Positions 17,698 to 24,993 of a stretch of DNA of 64,000 bases are shown here, one piece after another (positions within the stretch are counted from its first letter, which is position 1; the number at the start of each line of letters is the position of its first letter). This stretch comes from Pedobacter ghigonis (GTDB lineage: Bacteria > Bacteroidota > Bacteroidia > Sphingobacteriales > Sphingobacteriaceae), in NCBI RefSeq assembly GCF_903166585.1, contig NZ_CAESCM010000001.1:186001-250000 (forward strand), given 5' to 3'. The notes beneath the pieces are model-generated. The model was given only the letters and a program-made list of their open reading frames with translations, ran no database searches and had not been told where the DNA came from. The position numbers and the translations under genes are program-made.

Positions 17698-18084
17698 GTG
17701 AAAGAGAAACATATCAGAAATACAGCAAGAATATTATTGGGAGCAGGTTTAATTACGGCTGGAATCGGCCATTTAACCTTTGCACGAAAGCCTTTCCAGG
17801 CACAGGTACCCGATTGGGTACCCTTAAAAAAAGATGACACGGTAGTTTACTCTGGTTTGGTAGAAATCGGCCTGGGTGCAGCATTGGTGCTCGCCCCCAA
17901 AAGGTACCAGAGCACAGTAGGCAAAATTGCCGCCGGATTGCTTACAGCAGTATTTCCAGGAAATATTTCACAGTTTGCAAACCACAGAAGTGCCTTTGGG
18001 CTCAACACGGATTCTAAAAGATTCTTACGCCTGTTTTTCCAGCCGGTACTGATATATTGGGCATTAAAATCGACAGCCAGATAA
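17698..18084 (+). CDS. DoxX-like small membrane protein
   Basis: 128 residues with hydrophobic segments near 11-28, 47-66, 76-92 and 107-124, the four-helix layout of the DoxX family, whose members are proposed quinone-linked or redox membrane proteins. The start is the GTG at 17698: an in-frame stop lies upstream and there is no other Met in the protein. Segments such as ARILLGAGLITAGIGHL and VFPGNISQF are characteristic. It stands alone between the sulfatase and the GAPDH gene. Function is unknown. Confidence 0.75.
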   Translation: MKEKHIRNTARILLGAGLITAGIGHLTFARKPFQAQVPDWVPLKKDDTVVYSGLVEIGLGAALVLAPKRYQSTVGKIAAGLLTAVFPGNISQFANHRSAFGLNTDSKRFLRLFFQPVLIYWALKSTAR

Positions 18085-18190
18085 GCTTAATTACGAAATT
18101 ATACTCTAACTACGCTCTGTCTATGCTTTATCATTACTTTATCAACAGTTTAGCAATAGCCGAAAGTAACAATGGCAAAAGTGCAATAAA

Positions 18191-19186
18191 TCAGGCTTTC
18201 GGCAACTGATCTATTTTCTTTACTACATCAATCAAGCGGCTGCTATAGCCATATTCGTTATCGTACCAACCTACCACTTTAACCATATCGCCAACGATAG
18301 AGGTAAGCAACGAATCGAATACGCAGGAATGTGGATTATCGATAATATCAATCGAAACAATTGGATCTTGCGTATATTGAACCAGTCCCATCAGCTCATT
18401 CTCCGCTGCATGTTTAAAGGCCGCATTAATTTCTTCGATAGTTGTTTTCTTTTTTAACAGACAGGTAAAATCGGTAAGCGATCCATTTAAAACAGGCACC
18501 CTGATACCAGCACCACCTAAACGACCATCCAGTTCTGGAAAAATATGGGTAATGGCTTTAGCCGCACCGGTTGTGGTTGGAATAATGGAAGATGAGGCGG
18601 CCCTTGCTCTTCTTAAATCCTTGTGATTGGCATCGTGCAGGTTCTGATCACCGGTCATAGAGTGAATAGTAGTGATATAGCCTTCTTCTACCCCCCAGTT
18701 ATCGTTCAAAATCTTAATCATGGGCGCAATGTTATTGGTAGTACAACTTGCGTTAGAAAGTATTTTGCTGCTCAAATCAATCTGATCATCGTTAACGCCC
18801 AACACCACCATTGGAATATCATCAGCCGCCGGAGCAGAAATCAATACTTGCTTAGCACCTGAGGAAATGTGTTTTTGGGCGAGTGGACGAGTCAAATTCC
18901 TACCAGTACAATCGACAACCAGATCAACCCTTAATGCCGACCATGGTAACTCATCAGCTTCCTTCATTGCAAAAACGGGAATAGAGAGGTTATCGATTAC
19001 CAATGCATCGGGTTTAGCCGAAACATTGCCAGCAAAAACACCATGAACGGTATCATACTTAAACAGATGGGCCATTGTTTTGGCATCTGCCAGATCGTTG
19101 ATCGCTACTACCTCAAAGCCTTGAGCCAATGCCAATCGTAAAAATGTTCTTCCTATTCTGCCAAAACCGTTTATTGCCAGCCTCAT
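18191..19186 (-). CDS. gap: Glyceraldehyde-3-phosphate dehydrogenase, type I
   Basis: Oxidises glyceraldehyde 3-phosphate to 1,3-bisphosphoglycerate in the cytoplasm. 331 residues. The nucleotide-binding loop is INGFGRIGR at 5-13; Asp31 in AINDLAD points to NAD. The catalytic cysteine is Cys148 in SNASCTTNN and the catalytic histidine His175 in TTIHSMTGD. The second cysteine of the usual SCTTNC motif is Asn here. WYDNEYGYSSR near the end is fully conserved. A TAATTTTG element lies about 20 bases upstream. Confidence 0.96.
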   Translation of the reverse strand: MRLAINGFGRIGRTFLRLALAQGFEVVAINDLADAKTMAHLFKYDTVHGVFAGNVSAKPDALVIDNLSIPVFAMKEADELPWSALRVDLVVDCTGRNLTRPLAQKHISSGAKQVLISAPAADDIPMVVLGVNDDQIDLSSKILSNASCTTNNIAPMIKILNDNWGVEEGYITTIHSMTGDQNLHDANHKDLRRARAASSSIIPTTTGAAKAITHIFPELDGRLGGAGIRVPVLNGSLTDFTCLLKKKTTIEEINAAFKHAAENELMGLVQYTQDPIVSIDIIDNPHSCVFDSLLTSIVGDMVKVVGWYDNEYGYSSRLIDVVKKIDQLPKA

Positions 19187-19206
19187 GTTATTAAAAAATT
19201 AGAGCG

Positions 19207-19214
19207 CAAAATTA
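19207..19214 (-). promoter_or_regulatory. -7 promoter element for gap
   Basis: Read on the minus strand, TAATTTTG is an exact match to the Bacteroidota TAnnTTTG element, ending about 20 bases before the gap ATG. No clear -33 TTG was seen at the usual distance. Confidence 0.35.
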
Positions 19215-19299
19215 GTATTAATTTATGAATTGAAAGCGATGATATGATAAGATGGAAATGTAATGATGAAAGACTTGTTTTGTTATTGAAATCCTGCAA

Positions 19300-20403
19300 T
19301 TAAGCTCTCGATTTCTTTCTATAAAGCCTTAGCGAGAGTCCCCCGTTAAAGATAGCGCAGATACCTATAATGAGGAATATTAGCGTAAAATTACCGAGCC
19401 GTTGCAGCGAGATGGTAGCCACCAGAATAACCACATTAAGCGCTAATGAAGCAATCACAATCTGGTTTGGTTTTAGACCAAGTCTTTCTAAACGGTGGTG
19501 AATGTGGTTACGGTCCCCTTTAAATGGGGAGGCTCCTTTTAAAATCCGGATGCAAAACACCCTTAGCGAATCGAATATGGGCACAATTAATATCGCTACC
19601 GCAATAGCTGGCGCCGAATAAAAAGCGGGATGGTTTTTACCGGTAAACTTATTAAGTTCAATGAACTTGATGGCCAGTGCTGCCGAAATCAATCCAATAA
19701 TCAATGCGCCGGTATCGCCCATAAAAATTTTGGCCGGAAACCAGTTGTATTTTAAAAAACCTGCAATGGCGCCTGCCAGTGCAAAAGCAATAAAGGCGTA
19801 AGGAATCTGCCCCATAAAGGCGAATAGTACACCAAATATAGAACTGGTTAATATTCCGATACCCCCTGCCAAACCGTCAATACCATCTATCAGGTTGAAG
19901 GCATTGTTTAAAAAGATAATCAGGGCAATGGAAAACAGGCTTCCCCATAGCGGGGGCATATCTCCTACATTAAGCACACCATATAAACTTGTTAACCTAA
20001 AGGATCCGAAAAACACCAGAATAAAAGCCACAACGATTTGTAAAATAAACTTGGTACTGGTGTTGGTGCCATAGACATCGTCCTTTAAGCCCAGGGCAGC
20101 AAGAATGATGCAAGATGCAATAACAAAATTGGCTTCTTTAAAATTGATAATGGATGAGAAAAGTAAGATGCTAACAGTGAAGCTACCTACAATGGCCAGC
20201 CCGCCTAGACGTGAAATATTGCGTTTGTGATTTTTGCGGTAGAGGTCATTGCTATCAAAAAGACCATATTTTAACGAGGTATAAATTACGCTTGGTACAC
20301 TCAAAATTACAGCAGAAAACGCCAGAATAAATATGGCGCTATAGAAATAAGCTGGGTTCGAATGTAGTATATCGTTAAACAAAGCGGGATGATTTATAAT
20401 CAA
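19300..20403 (-). CDS. WecA/MraY-type undecaprenyl-phosphate sugar-1-phosphate transferase
   Basis: Starts repeat-unit synthesis by moving a sugar 1-phosphate, commonly GlcNAc-1-P, from UDP-sugar to undecaprenyl phosphate in the inner membrane. 367 residues with about ten hydrophobic segments. Catalytic landmarks are ALGLKDD (Asp-Asp near 105), FNLIDGIDGLAGG near 170, MGDTGAL near 229 and RNHIHHRL near 298, the HIHH form being the WecA-like branch. It lies just outside the large plus-strand polysaccharide run on the opposite strand, together with a GT2 gene, and is the only initiating enzyme visible in the window, so it probably primes the polymer of this locus. Confidence 0.92.
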   Translation of the reverse strand: MIINHPALFNDILHSNPAYFYSAIFILAFSAVILSVPSVIYTSLKYGLFDSNDLYRKNHKRNISRLGGLAIVGSFTVSILLFSSIINFKEANFVIASCIILAALGLKDDVYGTNTSTKFILQIVVAFILVFFGSFRLTSLYGVLNVGDMPPLWGSLFSIALIIFLNNAFNLIDGIDGLAGGIGILTSSIFGVLFAFMGQIPYAFIAFALAGAIAGFLKYNWFPAKIFMGDTGALIIGLISAALAIKFIELNKFTGKNHPAFYSAPAIAVAILIVPIFDSLRVFCIRILKGASPFKGDRNHIHHRLERLGLKPNQIVIASLALNVVILVATISLQRLGNFTLIFLIIGICAIFNGGLSLRLYRKKSRA

Positions 20404-20515
20404 ATGTATAAAAATTTGTAGAATTAATCACACTAATTGCAATATATTAATATGACATAAATCAATTAGTTCACTAAAAGCTGATAATGATTTTGATTTC
20501 AAGTCACATTTTATA

Positions 20516-21256
20516 TTAAAACTGCCTCAGTTTGCTTAGCTTTTTCTTTACTAATACCCACAAAGGATAGGGTAATTTATTTCTCCTGAGTGATTTATAA
20601 TCGTTTACCAAAGCCAGCCAACGGTCATAAACCGACTTATTACTCAAACCACCAATACGCATATTAACCATTAATATGGGTAAATAGGCAGTCTTGAGCT
20701 GATGCGTGTAAAGAAACCTGAGCATTAAATCGTAATCTGCAGTTGTCCCCAGATCTAATGCATAATTCCCATGTTTTTCGAATAACGCTTTCTTTACATA
20801 AAGCGTTGGATGGGCAGGCATCCATCCTTGCTGTAAATCCTTGAAAGTCGTATGCCTTGATTTCCACTTCCGCACAATTTTGCCGTTAGCGGGGTGTATA
20901 TAGTTTAAATCACCATATACCGCATCTATTTCTGGTTGGCTTTTGAAGGTTTCGGCAACGGCAGTTAATACTTCAGAACCAGCAAACATATCATCAGCAT
21001 TTAAAATCCCAATAATATCGCCTGTAGATTTTGCGATCCCTTTGTTAATGGCATCATAAAGGCCATGATCTTTTTCCGATGTGAAATAATTGATATGCGC
21101 CTGGTTCCGGGCAATGATGCCCAGCGTTCTATCTTTTGACCCCCCATCAATCACTAAATACTCTACATCAGGATAAGTTTGAGCACGAATGGAATTAAAA
21201 CATTCCTGTAGAAATGTTTCTCCATTGTAAACTACTGTAATGAGAGATATTTTCAT
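20516..21256 (-). CDS. GT2 glycosyltransferase
   Basis: 246 residues, a GT-A fold enzyme that adds a sugar to a lipid-linked acceptor at the inner membrane. The N-terminal ISLITVVYNGETFLQ is the nucleotide-sugar binding strand, IDGGSKDRT follows at about 37, and NADDMFAGS (about 85-93) holds the DxD-like metal site. It resembles WcaA-like capsule enzymes. Placed upstream of the WecA-like gene on the same strand, it may add the second sugar to the primer. Confidence 0.88.
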   Translation of the reverse strand: MKISLITVVYNGETFLQECFNSIRAQTYPDVEYLVIDGGSKDRTLGIIARNQAHINYFTSEKDHGLYDAINKGIAKSTGDIIGILNADDMFAGSEVLTAVAETFKSQPEIDAVYGDLNYIHPANGKIVRKWKSRHTTFKDLQQGWMPAHPTLYVKKALFEKHGNYALDLGTTADYDLMLRFLYTHQLKTAYLPILMVNMRIGGLSNKSVYDRWLALVNDYKSLRRNKLPYPLWVLVKKKLSKLRQF

Positions 21257-21372
21257 GACTTAGCAGATCTTCAGCGCTATCCTGCCGGATAAACTGAACC
21301 TGCGGTAAATATAGAAATTAAGTGGGTATTTGCCTGATCGAGTTTGGTGCAATTAAACCTTGAGCGACATAA

Positions 21373-21780
21373 TTACAGTTTATTTCTTCTTCTTATAATG
21401 AATATACCGAACAGACCTGCTGCCGCACCGAAAACCCAGGAATGATCGTCAAGGTTGCATTCGACCATGGTAAACATACCTTGCGATCCATACCTGAATT
21501 GACCAAGTAAGCATACCTTGATCCCTACTAAATCTACTCCTAAAAGACCATCGCAAATCACGCATGAAGCACCAGTACTACTCGGGGTCCAGCTGCAGTA
21601 ATTTGGTGATAAACCTGTTGAGGGGGTATTATTAAAAAGTTGAGCTGACCCTAAAAGTTCGAACGCATTAGAAGTATAAACTCTGTTATAGTAAGGTACT
21701 AAACACCCAGTTGCAGATCCCTGAGCAAAAGTGTGCAAAGCAGTTAGTATAGTTATGGTAAAAACGCATAGAAATTTCAT
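21373..21780 (-). CDS. Small secreted Cys protein with LDD-type C-terminal sorting signal (family member 1)
   Basis: 135 residues, not matched to a known family. A signal peptide (1-20, ending FAQ-GS) is followed by TGCL (Cys26) and VYTS. Further cysteines are at 62, 73, 76, 90 and 108, nearly the same spacing as in the member at 22,835. The C-terminus has three parts: ECNLDDHSW (107-115), a hydrophobic helix (116-129) and RRR (130-132). That layout is like PEP-CTERM and related exosortase signals. One of four paralogues in a row, next to the polysaccharide locus that carries an exosortase gene. Proposed role, by inference: an exosortase substrate placed at the cell surface. Confidence 0.7.
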   Translation of the reverse strand: MKFLCVFTITILTALHTFAQGSATGCLVPYYNRVYTSNAFELLGSAQLFNNTPSTGLSPNYCSWTPSSTGASCVICDGLLGVDLVGIKVCLLGQFRYGSQGMFTMVECNLDDHSWVFGAAAGLFGIFIIRRRNKL

Positions 21781-21972
21781 GTATCAGTGATAGAATACAC
21801 GAAGTTAGCCCCTTTATCAGCTCAATGGCGCGTTCTTTTTGTTCAATACACCTTAGGAAACTTCTCTGTAAAGATTATAAATAGAGAAACCTACGGGAAA
21901 AGTATATCGATAATCGATTCATGCGTTAGACCTTATTCCATCTACCACAAAGCTTTGTAAAATCTTGAGATG

Positions 21973-22479
21973 TCATTCAGCCGTGAGCCTTACCTTTAGT
22001 CCTGACTTATATATCGTTACAACTGCCATAATAATAGAAAGCGCTATCAAAATCCAAATTTCATCATCAACTGGAAGAGGGGTAATTACGCAACTGATTG
22101 TAAAATCCTGTAAGGAACCGGTGCCACTGGGATAACTACTAGCCACCCTTACGCCCGGGGTACCACTTGCAGGATAAGCATTATAGGTGGCTGCCGGCAT
22201 AGCGAAACACAAAGGTCCATCTCTGTAAGGACTACCGTTATTATATTTATTAGCGGTTACGGTTGAGCATACTTCAATACCAGAATAATTAATGGGATAA
22301 CGGGTGCCTCCACTATTAAAAACCTTTTTATCTCCGGTAATTTCAGGATTACCTGATAAGCGAACCAAGCCTAAATACGAAGTGTAAAAAGTATTGCCTA
22401 CCAGACAGCCTTCCGTGGGAAATGCATAAGAAAAAAATAAAACTGTGGACAAGACAGTCAGGGATAGAAACTTCGACAT
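21973..22479 (-). CDS. Small secreted Cys protein with PVDD-type sorting signal (family member 2)
   Basis: 168 residues, the most divergent of the four paralogues. Signal peptide 1-20, then TEGCLVGNTFYTS, the same G-C-L and Y-T-S elements as the others. Cysteines at 25, 71, 91 and 130. The tail reads PLPVDDEIW (134-142), a hydrophobic helix to about 157, then KSGLKVR. The central region is rich in Gly, Pro, Ser, Tyr and Asn, without a recognised fold. The proline-hydrophobic-Asp-Asp motif before the helix supports recognition by the exosortase. The tail past the helix is longer than in most sorting signals. Confidence 0.65.
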   Translation of the reverse strand: MSKFLSLTVLSTVLFFSYAFPTEGCLVGNTFYTSYLGLVRLSGNPEITGDKKVFNSGGTRYPINYSGIEVCSTVTANKYNNGSPYRDGPLCFAMPAATYNAYPASGTPGVRVASSYPSGTGSLQDFTISCVITPLPVDDEIWILIALSIIMAVVTIYKSGLKVRLTAE

Positions 22480-22834
22480 TATTGTTTTGCACTAAAGCGA
22501 GCATATACGTTGCTCTTACAATTTGGGATTTTAGATGATGATTTATTTTTATAATGACACACTTACTAATTGGAGTTTTTAAACCAAAAAAAAGAAACTA
22601 TGAAGCCCAATTATCGTACGATTAATATTACAAAATTATATAAAAATGAACATCCGAAACAATGAATAAAATGAATGTGATAAAACGATGACCTTCGAAA
22701 AACGAATGAATATCACATAAAAGCAGTTAGGATACTGCAGGGGGTGTAAAAAGAAGTGAAGGCACTAAAGTGCTATCGGTCAAACATTGACATTTATCAT
22801 AAAGAAAATTCAGCGCTACAAAAAGTACCCTTGT
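22480..22834. other. 355-base stretch between two small secreted-protein genes
   Basis: No gene seen on either strand. A weak 5-bp hairpin (GCAGT/ACTGC near 22,724-22,739) followed by T residues on the minus strand might end transcription of the gene at 22,835. The right part probably holds the end of that transcript and the left part the promoter of the gene ending at 21,973, but no clear TAnnTTTG element was found. Confidence 0.3.
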
Positions 22835-23272
22835 TTAAACTGCTTTTTGAACAAGTTCAATAAATTTAGTTTGTCTGATGAAAAGGAAACCAGCAATAGC
22901 ACTTAGGAGTAATAAAACTGTCAAATTATTATCTAAGGGGCAATACACCATGGAGAAAGTTCCTCGAATTCCAACTACTGGAGTATCACAACTAATAAAC
23001 GCACCGGTAGTAGTATTATAGGTTACACTATTTGGACCAGTACAAACAGTGCAGCTTATAGGGTTTGATGCAGTTTGATTCCAAAAACAGTAACTGTTTG
23101 ATAAGGGCGTAACTCCTGATTTTGAAGAAAAATATCCCGTAGCCAAATATTCACTTCTATACAAAACCTTTGTACTACTCAAGAGGCACCCGGTATAAGT
23201 TCCTTGCGCTTTAAGTAGATTAGCAGAAAAAACCAATATCAGCGAAAATGCAGAATAAATAAAAAATTTCAT
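22835..23272 (-). CDS. Small secreted Cys protein with PLDN-type sorting signal (family member 3)
   Basis: 145 residues from the ATG at 23,272; a longer frame begins at 23,302 but would overlap a good promoter and would bury the signal peptide. The signal peptide MKFFIYSAFSLILVF ends near KAQ-G (residue 23). TGCL (Cys29) and VLYRS follow. Cysteines at 29, 62, 74, 77, 95 and 111 match member 1 in order and spacing, including the pairs SYCFW/NYCSW and SCTVC/SCVIC. The tail is YCPLDNN (110-116), a helix to about 132, then RQTK. Same inferred role as an exosortase substrate. Confidence 0.72.
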   Translation of the reverse strand: MKFFIYSAFSLILVFSANLLKAQGTYTGCLLSSTKVLYRSEYLATGYFSSKSGVTPLSNSYCFWNQTASNPISCTVCTGPNSVTYNTTTGAFISCDTPVVGIRGTFSMVYCPLDNNLTVLLLLSAIAGFLFIRQTKFIELVQKAV

Positions 23273-23299
23273 AGGAACTACAAATAGGGATTTCTTATG

Positions 23300-23330
23300 C
23301 AAAGGTAATACGCCCAGCTAAGAACACCAA
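23300..23330 (-). promoter_or_regulatory. Promoter of the gene at 22,835-23,272
   Basis: On the minus strand TTGG (23330-23327), 19 bases, then TACCTTTG (23307-23300): an exact TAnnTTTG -7 element with a TTG -33 element at the normal spacing. The ATG at 23,272 lies about 28 bases downstream of the -7 box. Confidence 0.55.
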
Positions 23331-23482
23331 TAAATACAGTTAATCATACAAAATATTGAATTTATGTAGTTAGAAATAAGTACGTTGCTTAAGTCATTAA
23401 TTAAATGCTGTATTCAGCATTTTTTTTGTAGACGAGTAACAAATTAAAGATTAAAATATTTAGCGTACCTGCAATTAACTTT

Positions 23483-23872
23483 CTAAAATTTGACAACTAT
23501 CGTGTGCTTGCGAAGGTATAAAAAACCCATTCCTCCTAACACAACAATTAACGTCCAGATGTAATTATCTAATGGACAGTTGTAAATTGAATAGTTTACC
23601 AGTGTTCCTGTATCCACAAAGAATCCAATTACACAAGAACTGGAAGGAGAAGCATTACTGATAAACCCGGCATATTGAGTAGCACTCGATGCACTTGCTG
23701 GACAGGTTTCACTTACTCCGCCGCTCCACAATAGTGTGCCAAAGAAATTAAAGCTTGATGTATAAATCACACCACCTTTGCGGCATCCCCGGAGAACCTG
23801 AGCTTTTAATAATGAATTATAAAAAATAGACAGTATCAATGTAATAACAACGATTTTGAGCAGTATTTTCAT
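23483..23872 (-). CDS. Small secreted Cys protein with PLDN-type sorting signal (family member 4)
   Basis: 129 residues. Signal peptide 1-25 (ending LLKAQ), then LRGC (Cys30) and VIYTS. Cysteines at 30, 57, 80 and 99. The end is YNCPLDNYIW (97-106), a hydrophobic helix (105-119), then RK and a short tail. It lies closest to the Wza-like gene and is divergent from it with about 300 bases between. It lacks the CxxC pair of members 1 and 3. Not recognised as a known family; the sorting-signal layout is the main clue to its fate. Confidence 0.68.
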   Translation of the reverse strand: MKILLKIVVITLILSIFYNSLLKAQVLRGCRKGGVIYTSSFNFFGTLLWSGGVSETCPASASSATQYAGFISNASPSSSCVIGFFVDTGTLVNYSIYNCPLDNYIWTLIVVLGGMGFLYLRKHTIVVKF

Positions 23873-24113
23873 TTACCAAAAATAACTTAAAAACGTATTA
23901 TTAAGAATACAATTCAAACAGATATTGACAATTATCAACGTCATAATTTTGCTTAATGCACTAATCACACACTTCACATCAAACTGAATATCAAATCATT
24001 CAAAATCAAATAAACATTAATAACCCCATTATCCTATTCGAGCATGGATTCGATAACAGCTAAATATCGATTGGATTATAATGAGCTATGTTTTTTTAAG
24101 CGGATAGAAAGCG

Positions 24114-24121
24114 TATTTTTG
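24114..24121 (+). promoter_or_regulatory. -7 promoter element for the polysaccharide operon
   Basis: TATTTTTG is an exact TAnnTTTG match 48 bases before the Wza-like ATG, in the divergent region between the small secreted-protein genes and the plus-strand run. A T-rich stretch at 24,091-24,097 lies upstream but no textbook -33 element was seen. It is the best candidate for driving the start of the locus. Confidence 0.45.
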
Positions 24122-24168
24122 TATTAGATATATGGAAGTTTAATTGCATACAGTTATCTTTAAAGATT

Positions 24169-24993
24169 ATGGCCCGTTTTAATTTCATCTCCACCGTACT
24201 GTTCAGTTTAATTTTCCTTTTTCTTAGCCTATCAAGCTGCTCTATCCGTAAACAACATAGTTTATTTAATGCGCCAAGCGATATCGTCACCGATACCATC
24301 AAGCAGGTTTATGTAATAAATGATCAGGGTTTAGGTGATATCTATTATAAAATCAAAATAAACGACCAACTGGCCGTTAGAAATGTTCAAAATCCAGAAT
24401 TCGGCGCAACAAATAGCTCAATAGGTGGTATTTCAAATTCAAGCTCTGGCGGCCAGAGTGGATCTGCTCAAAACGTACTTGCTTATCCGGTTGAACCTGA
24501 TGGAACAGTTAATTTACCGGCAATAGGCCATGTAGAAGTTGCCGGTTTGACTAGAAGAGAAGCCAGGAATAAAATACAGGATATTTATAAAAGTAAACTT
24601 CTGAAAGACCCCATTATCGAGCTGACTGTGGTTAATCTAAAGGTTACCCTTTTGGGAGAATTTGGCAGACAGGGAAATTTTTACCTCGAAAAAGAGAATA
24701 CTGATCTTATTGAGATTATTGGCGAAGCAGGTGGGATATCCAAGATAGCAGACCCTAAGACACTGAAAATTATCAGGGGCGACCGTAGCCACCCGGAAAT
24801 TATTTATGTCAACCTGAACGATATTAATAGTTTGGCAAGCAAAAAACTAATTCTTCAAAACAATGATATCATTGTTCTTCAACAAACTAAAGGGCAGGCA
24901 TTAAGTGAACGCCTGCAGAGTTTTAATAATATTGTACAACCATTACTTGTTGTAATTAACCTTGCAACATTAATATTTGCTTTAACACGCTAA
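24169..24993 (+). CDS. Wza-like polysaccharide export lipoprotein
   Basis: 274 residues; forms the outer-membrane polysaccharide export channel or its periplasmic part. A lipoprotein signal ends in SLSSC (Cys24). The polysaccharide export domain spans about 50-140 (DQGLGDIYYKIKINDQL, then YPVEPDGTVNLPAIGHV), followed by one SLBB-like domain at about 145-235 (VTLLGEFGRQGNFYL). A C-terminal hydrophobic helix (about 252-272) would cross the outer membrane, as in the Wza/BexD group. It is the first gene of the plus-strand run and overlaps the Wzc-like gene by one base. Confidence 0.92.
   Translation: MARFNFISTVLFSLIFLFLSLSSCSIRKQHSLFNAPSDIVTDTIKQVYVINDQGLGDIYYKIKINDQLAVRNVQNPEFGATNSSIGGISNSSSGGQSGSAQNVLAYPVEPDGTVNLPAIGHVEVAGLTRREARNKIQDIYKSKLLKDPIIELTVVNLKVTLLGEFGRQGNFYLEKENTDLIEIIGEAGGISKIADPKTLKIIRGDRSHPEIIYVNLNDINSLASKKLILQNNDIIVLQQTKGQALSERLQSFNNIVQPLLVVINLATLIFALTR

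Noticed and set aside
21951..21962. Perfect 12-bp palindrome ACAAAGCTTTGT as terminator of the gene ending at 21,973
   Set aside because: No T run follows on the minus strand and there is no loop; it may be chance.
23273..23302. Upstream ATG for the third small secreted-protein gene
   Set aside because: It would place ten charged residues before the signal peptide and overlaps an exact promoter -7 element; ATG 23,272 fits better.
23877..23884. TATTTTTG match just upstream of the small gene at 23,483-23,872
   Set aside because: It lies only 5 bases before the ATG, too close for a normal promoter unless the mRNA is leaderless.
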